This document shows positions 56,736 to 64,000 of a stretch of DNA of 64,000 nt, in pieces. Under the pieces are notes generated by a model. It had not been told where the DNA came from and made no database searches. It worked only from the letters and a program-made list of their open reading frames with translations. Position 1 is the first letter of the stretch; each line of letters starts with the position of its first letter. A program made the position numbers and the translations under genes. Origin of the DNA: Aplectana chamaeleonis (Eukaryota; Nematoda; Chromadorea; Rhabditida; Cosmocercidae); assembly GCA_029168955.1 (NCBI GenBank), contig JAPDOI010001750.1:1-64000 (forward strand), given 5' to 3'.

Positions 56736-57924
56736 CACCTCGTTCGCGGTCACTTTGAAGCTGCCGACGCAACTTCCTCCTCAGACGCTTCTCCTCCACG
56801 AAGTTTCCTGCAGTTCGGAGAGCACATACTCTGTTGTAGGTAGATGTTGTTTCTTCTGAGACGTAGGCGAACTTCTTCTTAGGCTGTACAACCGGGAGTG
56901 CCTCTTTCGAAGCGTCCTGGATGCATTTGACAAAAGAATCCGCGTCGCAAAGTTTCTTCTTAGTCCGTACTCCGATGTGAATAGAAACGCGTTGTCGGAA
57001 ATTCCTTCTGCACTCTTCATCTTTGAGACTTGTCATGTCAATCCTCTGGAGAGGCTGAGCCCCTCGCTTCCTCTTATGAATCCTCGCAGTGAAGTTCAAC
57101 AGAACAGGACGGTGATCCGAATCGAATGCGACATCCCACACAGCTCTAGATCTTCGAATGTCCGATACTGGAATATTCCTCGTCAGGACATAGTCAAGCT
57201 GTAGTTTCAAAGTTGTCATCTTCCGCTTCCGCTGCTCTTCTGGAGATAGCCGGGTTGGTCCCTGCCACGTAAGCTGATGGCGGCGATGATTCCTCTTGAA
57301 TGTCGATGCAATAATCAGACCACTGCGTTCACAAAAGTCGACAAGGCGGTAGCCATTGTCCGATGTTTGCTCCACTGGGTAGAACCATTTACCGAGTACT
57401 TCGGATTCCTGATCAAGTCCCATCTTCGCATTTGCGTCAATCCCCACGACAACAGCATGTTGACAAGGTATCCTGGCCAGCAACGTATTGAGTTCCTCAT
57501 AAAACGCATCCTTCGAATTGTCTTCGGCGGTTTCAGTGGGCGCATAAGCACTCACTATCCACAGATTGGCGGTTTCAGTGGGCGCATGAGCACTCACTAT
57601 CCACAGATTGAATCCTCTGTGATCCCGCAGTCGTACGAATGCATTCCGACACGACGTTGAGCCGAACTCCTTGACCATACCATTGAAATCCTTCCTTACA
57701 GCTATTGCACAGCCTCCCACTCTCCTATCGTCAGCGTTACCGCAGTAGATGGTGTACTCTCCGACGCTGATGACGGGTCTATCCTTGAGGCGGGTTTCCT
57801 GCAAAGCAGCAAACGGTGCATGGAAATAGCTCAGAAGTCTGGATAGCGCAGTTTTTTGGATATCACTCGACAGCGATCGACAGTTCAGGGTGGCGAAATT
57901 GTGGCTTGTGGCCAAAGACTCCAT
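56735..57924 (-). pseudogene. RTE-like endonuclease domain (AP-endonuclease type)
   Basis: The N-terminal part of the element's polyprotein nicks target DNA to prime reverse transcription. The frame from the ATG at 57924 shows LNCRSL, LQETRL, GIDANAKMG and DSDHRPVLL, the Glu, Asp-Asn and Asp-His motifs of the exonuclease-endonuclease-phosphatase fold. A 42-bp direct duplication (57526-57567 and 57568-57609) repeats the segment NLWIVSAYAPTETA in frame at a conserved core strand, which would probably disrupt the fold. The downstream linker is basic. Near 56735 the frame shifts, and the connection to the reverse transcriptase continues in another register. Confidence 0.93.
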
Positions 57925-58186
57925 GACTCCCTAGGTACGGATCCTAAGGTGTTATGGACCAGAGGCCTTAGTGTGCCGGACGGCGACACCTTTATGCAAT
58001 GTGCGGGATACTTTCGCGATATAGTTGTGCACGCTATATCGCTCGAACGTTCCCTGTGTACACTCAAACGTCTGCTGGGTTCAGTAGAAGCAGGGGCACC
58101 AACGAGCAGGTACCAACAGACTTGTATACACACCCCCTGAAATATTCAAGTGTATATTGAATATAGTGCATATAGAATGCATATTC

Positions 58187-58489
58187 AAGAAAATGAAATA
58201 GTGAAAAATTATCGGATTTTGAAGAGGAGAATGCTAAAGAATAAGTACTCTAAAAATGGCTCCATTCTACCTTTCTGACCCTAGATGTCATGAAAAAAAT
58301 TCGCCAAAATTGTGCGTGTTCGAGGTGGTGAAGATGAACCATGAAATTTCCGTTTTAATTTTCTCGAGAGATTCCAGTAGGTATGCGACAGTTAATTTTA
58401 GGCTTCCAATTCGACTGAAGCTTTATGTGGAGATGTTCTTTGGAGGTGCAGTTTACGAATCTGTTGCCCGCTTTTCGATTTTCGAAATA
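58187..58489. other. Nothing recognised
   Basis: An AT-rich stretch of about 300 bp lies between the retrotransposon and the next element. A 91-codon plus frame (58256-58531) crosses the element boundary and has no motif. Confidence 0.4.
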
Positions 58490-59513
58490 TTAAAGGCATT
58501 ATACACAATGAAAACCGAGTTTCAGCATTAGCGTTCAGTCGGACTAGTGGGTCATAATAATGTAACTTAGAAAGTTTGGAGTTCCACAATCGCCTCTGAA
58601 TGAAGATTCGCTTACCTTGAAAGGGCTTCCAGGGTTTAGGCCCCCGTGAGAGTCGGTGGATCTACTGAGTCCCACTGGGTCGATACGCACCGAATTCGTG
58701 GGAGACGGGTGCAAAAAATCCCCCCGGTCGATACTGATGGTTCTCATGCGCACAAGGGCGGGACCAATGCACCGACTGAGTCCCACTGAGTCCTGTTGCG
58801 TCCTAACCGGAATCACCCTCACCCCACCCGGTCGATATAGGAGTTTCTCACGTGATTTGTGTGCACTTTCTCCGGCCGACTGCGACCTGGCGAGTCACGC
58901 CGTATCTCGACTCTCGTCGTCTGCGCTCTGCCCCACCTACTGCTGCCGCTGACTATCAATTGCGTGTTTCGCAGAGGAACTGGGTGGCGCTGGGGGCAAC
59001 CGGACTCAGTCGGTTGCAGACGGTCGAGGACGGGTTTTCCGCCGCGGATTCAGTCGGACTCAGCAGGTTTTTCGACCAAGTCTGACGGGCGCCCTAAGGG
59101 GGGGTGGCCTTGGGGTCGATCCGTTATTACAGGAAATAAACTCCGTGGTTGCTGCTGGCGATCGTGAGTTGACGCGTCCTCAGGCGCAATGCACACGCCA
59201 CTCGACTTCACGTTCGACTAGTTTCGTTTGAGAAGAAATGATCGCTTGTCTGAATAGCGTCCTCGGTGGATTGCTTCCAACGCTGCGCCAAGTAATGAAT
59301 CGTAAAGCTGTTCCTTGCGTTCTTCGCGCAACTATCCCAAATTGATGTCGGCGGGAACTTCAAGATTGTTTAGAGCTTTCTTGCAATGGGTTTTCCTTGG
59401 AATGTTGACGAGCTTTTTGCAACTTCTAGTTACTATAGGGACACTTTGGGGGTATATCAACACGAAAAGGTCAAAAACCCACGTGTGGTTCTCATTGTGT
59501 ACAATGCCTTTAA
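58490..59513. mobile_element. Element with TTAA-type ends, 1.0 kb
   Basis: The left end TTAAAGGCATTATACACAAT and the right end ATTGTGTACAATGCCTTTAA are inverted, and they are a variant of the family ends. The interior is GC-rich with repeated ACTGAGTCCCACTG and GGACTCAGTCGG words. Confidence 0.65.
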
Positions 59514-60127
59514 GGCAGGTTACGGTAGCAGAGCGACATTCAACCTTCCGTATCCTATCGTAATCCTACATAATAAAAGAAAAGAGTATTGGATTCGTGA
59601 TCCGCAACTCAAATTATCACTTCTCTCAGGTTGGTCTGAAAGAGACTGCCCGTCAACGGCCAACGGCGGTCGCGAAGGCTTTTTCCTGACCTGCGAACCG
59701 AGTAGCAGGATTATTGGGCTAATAGTGAGCAATATACCGGTTAACTGTTTGCAGCCGTGGGAAGGCTCGTCAGAAAAACGTCTTCGAGACGGCGGCTTGA
59801 GACGCACGCCGGCCGCGTCGGCTGACAGTCTCATTCTGACCGGCTTCAATGTTTCAGCCAAATCAAAAAGATCGACTTGCAATGGAACTTGCCGTGTGTC
59901 GAAGCGTTCACAAGGCAGTGATCAGGCTGGTTCATGAAAGTTTAACAAAAGCCATGTCTTATTGTGATCGAAAAAGGATGTTGGATACGTGATCAGCTCT
60001 TCAAAGAAGGCCCTGATCAGAGTTTACTAAATCTCAAACTTCAGCCTACTACGGTTTGAGTACCTTGCCTACCCTAATCTAACTTCAAACAGAGAACGGA
60101 TGCCAGAGTCGTGTTCAGCACCCCAAG
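59514..60127. other. No gene; dispersed repeat
   Basis: The stretch at 59630-59840 shares ordered words with 52980-53190. A 183-codon plus frame (59386-59937) crosses the end of the previous element and is not treated as a gene. Confidence 0.45.
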
Positions 60128-60416
60128 TAAAGTGTGCCCGAATGAGAATGGCGACCCACGCGGTCGGCGTGCTTAGCAGGCGGCCGTCGCATGTGTCGCC
60201 CTGGGACGAGTGTTGGATTCCAACGACGGCCGTCCCCTCTCACACCGATTGATCGGCGCAGTGCTTGCTGCCAGCCGCTGCCCGCCTCGTTCGTTGTCGA
60301 TGGCGGTGGGGACTTTTCGCATGCTCGTCTGAGAGCGGCGAACGCGATGGCCGCCTGCCAAGCACGCCGGCCGCGTGGGCAGTCATTCTCATTCGAACGC
60401 ACCTTATGTAACCCCC
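60128..60416. mobile_element. 289-bp GC-rich inverted-repeat element
   Basis: The ends AGTGTGCCCGAATGAGAATG and the complement ending CATTCGAACGCACCTTA are inverted. The arms continue through CACGCGGTCGGCGTGCTTAG and GCCGCCTGCCAAGCACGCCG. Confidence 0.8.
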
Positions 60417-61514
60417 ATAGGCGAAGTTTGGGCAAATTTTTTTGAAGTCTAGTATCACAGAAGTGGAGTCGTGCAAAAAGGGATACTAATAATCTTCTCT
60501 AACAACCACTTTTGAAAAATTTTCAGCCGAATGTAGAAGTTTGACCTACTACAGTATGCCGTAACCTACCATGATTTTCCAAGAACAGAAAACGGATTCC
60601 ATTTTCGGCGCTCAAAATGACCTGAATGTACCAAGTTTGGATGGAAAATTTGTTCTCTACTACCAAAGTCAAAACCATGGATGAGCGCATTGGAAATTCT
60701 TGAAAGGTTTACCCGAAACAATTCTCCGGGTTTCAGTACAAACTTTTTTCTCTCGGGTTTCGGAACTCGGGCGTGAAACGATCGAAAATGCTTGGGAATG
60801 CGGTTTTCGTAACGCGAAAAGCGGAAAAAGTCAGAAGTCAACTGATGGGTTTTCCTTTCCAGACGCTAAATATTTTCGCTTTCCGTAGCACATTCTGCGC
60901 CGTCAGTAATGCGGAACGCGTAATGAGGAAATTGCGCGCTGCTCATCTTTGGTTGAAACAGTGAAATGTGCCCAAAAGTGGTAGACTAGTTCGAATAGGG
61001 AATCAATGAGTAGAATTCCTTTGGATAAACTCAAAAAATTTATTAGAAACCGTAAAAATCGACTTATTCACGTTGGAGACGACAACGAGGCAGCTTGTTG
61101 GAGATATACTGAAGCTGGGCGTTGTCGCAGTAACCACAAAAAAAGCAGCTCTCGTGAGACAAAAGATATCATTAGGTTGCAGAGTGCAAGCCTCGAATAG
61201 TCAGACTGCAGTGTCAATGCAAATACGGATTGGACGGAGACGGCTGCGGAATCGCCTCGAGGCAATTGCTGTTTTACTTGTGTGCTCATATCGGATGAGA
61301 AGCTGTCTGATTGAGGAAGTATTTCTTAGACAATCTTTTGAACTATGTAGAGGGAACTAGGACAATATGACACAGATCGTTCACAGGCGCGACGTAATAC
61401 CTTCGCGATACTACACGGAATGATTTCTTCCTGCAGTTACTGAGAAAATTCTTTGAAAAATTCGAACGCGAATGTCAATTGTAATTTTTTTTAACTGTAA
61501 TCAAAGTCGCCACT
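60417..61514. other. No gene recognised
   Basis: Fragments of the GGTTACGGTAGGTA repeat family appear near 60010-60120 and 60535-60660 (CCTACTACGGTTTGAG, CTACTACAGTATGCCGTAA). No exon was found. Confidence 0.4.
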
Positions 61515-61985
61515 TTAAAGGCACAGTCCAAGCTCAGGGACGAAATCTGGGATACCGGCATGATTGTGAAGTAGACCCATTCTAGATAGCACCTGCCAAA
61601 AGCGAGCTCTCAAATCCTCCGAACAAACGAGATATAGGAGGAAGCCACCCTGGGGCGCCTACATCCGGAAGCCACTTTGGCACGCACCTTTTACGATCTT
61701 TCGAGCTCAACAGTGGCGAGATGAGTGTTGATTTTCGATCAGGAACCCTGTTCTTCCTTTCATTCCCAGCCTCTCTCTTTATTCAGGGCCACTAGCCTCC
61801 ATCGGTTGCAAGTGATGGAAGTTACAAGCCTCGGACAACTCGTCCACCATGTTTCCGCAGCTCAGTTTTCGATATGGCATAACTCTGTTCCTAGGGGGTC
61901 TTGTACGACTCTAGAGACATCATTGGAATCAGCATGAGACCGTTTTAAAGGAAGGCAGAAAAACAGAGAAGCGATTCTGAGATTG
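61515..61985. mobile_element. Degenerate TTAA-type element
   Basis: The left end TTAAAGGCACAGTCCAAGCT is diverged. The interior has the shared core CCTCGGACAACTCGTCCACC. The right terminal repeat is not recognisable beyond AGAAGCGATTCT. Confidence 0.6.
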
Positions 61986-62624
61986 GACTGTGCAACTAAC
62001 AATAAGAGTTGTTCTGTTGGTAAGGACTTATCGCCGCTTTCTTTACATACGAGACTTTTTCAAAAGAAAACCATTAAAATATTGGGCCCAATTTTCCGCT
62101 CGAATTATGCCCCTGAGAAATTGTGCGTCGTTCATCTACTGCGCCTCCTAAAAAAGATGCTTGCAGATCGAGGATGGATGCAAAATGTGTGAGGTCAGCG
62201 AACCGCTTCAATATCGCGCTCTCCAATAGCGCACCTCTGATGGGACACTTCAGTGTGAAATGGGAAACCGCAAGAAAGGATATTTGAGAGCATGGCACAT
62301 CAACATTCAGCCATGCATCTACTATACAAACGAAATGGTTGTGAGAACCAATGAGGAATCTCCAACTGGTGTCGTTGCATTTGTGTGACATATCATCGTG
62401 ACTTCATGGCAGAGTCGAGAGGTTACTGATCCACGAGACAACTGCTGGGACATGAGAATTTTGAAACAAAAATGTAAATGAGGGTAGAAGTTTTTGGTGC
62501 AAAAATGAAAAATCTCCACGCTACTATGAGAAAAATTCTGAACAGAATGGATAAAAATATTTGTTTTTTCAAAAATGTCGCTCCCAAATACATCGAAAAA
62601 GCTTTTATCTACAAACGAACTCCT

Positions 62625-63076
62625 AATAGTCAGAGTGGCCATTCTGAACCAAATGTAGTTTTCTACGTAGAACCAATATTAGACGTAGAGTCCGAGCATG
62701 CTCTTTGCAACTGTCTAAAATCACACTGGAAAAAGTTTTAGGCATTTTGCAAAGCCTGGTGGCAAGGTAAGGCAAGGCGAGATAGGGCAATTGTTTAAGG
62801 TGTTTCAAGGTTTTACTCACGGATTCTTCTCAAATTTGTATTCAAGAGTAACCTTTGAGGCTCAGCAAGAATCTCGGCTCCGCTTGTCGAAATTGTGAGG
62901 TTTGCTCTAACTATAGGTTAAGTAGGTGCCATGCTTTCATTTAGGGGGCTAAACCCGCTCACATAATTCGAGAATTGACAAATGATAATCAAATTCGCAT
63001 TCAGCACACCGAATAACCCCCGAATACAAAATTTGAGACAAATCTGGGACTTTGGCCCAACTACCGTACACCCACC
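62625..63076. repeat. Dispersed repeat with GGTTA..GTAGGT core, copy 3
   Basis: It matches 38380-38800 in order (TGGCCATTC, CACACTGGAAAAAGTT, GGCAAGGTAAGGCAAG, CCGAATAACCCCCG). The plus frame 62478-62741 is part of this repeat and its flank. Confidence 0.7.
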
Positions 63077-63530
63077 TTAAAGGCACTGTTCGCGACAAAC
63101 TTCATTCTCGAATTTTTCATGACAAACGCTTTTCGTGGCTCTCAGAAGCAGAACAGCGTTGAAGAAACGGCACGAAAAGCTACCCAGGAGCCACAAAACG
63201 GCTTAGAAAAGTGGGCAAACCCCGCCATTGTGGGCAAGCCCTGCCCTCTTTCCGCCCCTCGACGTGAACAAAGGAACACTCGAAATCGTGAGTTGAGCGA
63301 TGGTTTTCCATCAAAAGCCCCGTTCTTCCCTTCATTCTCAACTTCTCTCCCTCTACTCAGGTCAGCTCGCATACATTGGCTGCAAAAGACGGAAGTTACA
63401 AGCCTCGGACAACTCGTCCACAATTTTCCCTAGCTCATTTTTTGAGGGACCATAACTCCATTCCCAGAAGGTCTTGTACGATTCCAGAAGCATCATTGGA
63501 ATCAGAATGGGACCGGTTTTAAGATTCAAT
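63077..63530. mobile_element. TTAA-type element, right end missing
   Basis: It starts TTAAAGGCACTGTTCGCGAC and contains the core CCTCGGACAACTCGTCCAC. The right terminal repeat is absent, and similarity ends near 63525. Confidence 0.65.
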
Positions 63531-64000
63531 ACCGCTCCTAGGATTTGGTCAGAAGGCGCGCGAGGTCGGGTTTTAGCGTCTTTTTCGTCTTTTTCTTATA
63601 ACTCGTTTTAAAATCAACTCTGAGCGAAACTATGGTTATATTCGTGATCCTGGTGTCAAGGGCTACCAAATGGTATAACCCTTGTTGGGGTTTCGCTTTG
63701 AACTAACGAAGTTTGACGGGCAGGGGATACGGTATATTACCATTTGATGGAGTAGGGGGGCTCGGCGTCCTGTGTCTGCGTCCTCGTGGCTCCCACCACA
63801 CCGTCTGCAACGCACTGGTCGTCTGCGGCCTCGCCGACTCGCGTGCTGCCTCTCCGCGTTGAGATTTTCGACGGTTCCCCCACCATCATTCCATTTGGTA
63901 TGAACCGTTGGGAAATCTCGCGGGTAAGCGGCAGGGATGGTGCCGCGTGCGGCGAAGGAACAGTTCGACGTTCCCCCCTCACAAAATTACCAGCTGTGAT
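63531..64000. other. Nothing recognised
   Basis: Short frames only. The window ends without a gene boundary. Confidence 0.4.

Larger units (their letters stand above)
54820..58173 (-). mobile_element. RTE-like non-LTR retrotransposon, nearly full length
   Basis: An endonuclease and a reverse transcriptase lie in series on the minus strand, in about 3.35 kb, the usual size for RTE-type elements. The 13-mer AGAATGCATATTC occurs directly outside both ends (54807-54819 and 58174-58186) and may be the target-site duplication. It is partly palindromic, so chance cannot be excluded. At least three frameshifts (near 56735, 56140 and 55310) and a 42-bp internal duplication make the copy inactive. The 3' end carries a short CTTGACTTA-type repeat at 54819-54838. 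Confidence 0.9.

Noticed and set aside
59386..59937. 183-codon plus-strand open frame
   Set aside because: It runs straight through the end of a TTAA-type element (59495-59513) into a dispersed repeat, and the translation shows no domain. Probably a chance frame.

Overview
The window is nuclear DNA from an animal, and most of it is repeats. The organism is most likely a nematode, with a strongylid (hookworm-like) worm as my best guess. Evidence for this is a Ly6-type gene with TTTCAG-like splice acceptors and an initiator ATG sitting directly on an acceptor (the pattern of spliced-leader trans-splicing), very short introns beside 2-kb introns, an RTE-like retrotransposon, and dozens of small inverted-repeat elements. 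Nothing bacterial, viral or CRISPR-like was seen. The genus is inference.

Only a few stretches can be defended as protein-coding. (1) A Ser/Thr/Glu-rich, mucin-like exon built of 16-residue repeats occurs twice on the minus strand: 66-646 (frameshifted) and 18133-18966 (open). Both sit inside a roughly 3-kb segmental duplication. (2) Two plus-strand exons at 8352-8674 encode a piece of a SWI/SNF SMARCC/SWI3 subunit, with a frameshift in the next exon and no recognisable rest of the gene. (3) A complete three-exon Ly6/uPAR-domain gene lies on the minus strand between 38006 and 33416. Its parts join in frame to a 130-residue protein with ten cysteines. (4) Retrotransposon genes: a nearly full-length but frameshifted RTE-like element at 54820-58173 (minus) and a 3' fragment of a CR1/jockey-like reverse transcriptase at 26912-27420 (plus).

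Layout: 1-3 kb, duplication block A; 5.3-6.4 kb, GC-rich inverted-repeat elements; 8.3-8.8 kb, SMARCC fragment; 9.0-11.3 kb, a 42-bp satellite; 18.1-21.7 kb, duplication block B; 20.2-24.4 kb, a large near-perfect palindrome whose left arm overlaps block B; 24.4-25.4 kb, two short tandem arrays; 26.9-27.9 kb, retrotransposon fragment, perfect hairpin and dispersed repeat; 30.5-32.4 kb, nested elements and a hairpin; 32.6 kb, a 232-bp (AT)n tract; 33.4-38.0 kb, Ly6 gene with at least six small elements in its introns; 38.4-48.9 kb, a dense nest of elements; 50.0-50.4 kb, a broken open frame; 51-64 kb, more elements around the RTE copy.

The most informative structures are the duplication and the palindrome. 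Block A keeps the empty site of one element present in block B and lacks a second. Both palindrome arms carry both elements, and only the left arm carries a third. This gives a readable order of events: duplication, two insertions, inversion-duplication, third insertion. Elements with TTAA ends dominate the middle of the window and abut each other at shared TTAA sites. TA-flanked elements are the second main class. Genes here are unrelated neighbours; I see no operon or pathway linking them.
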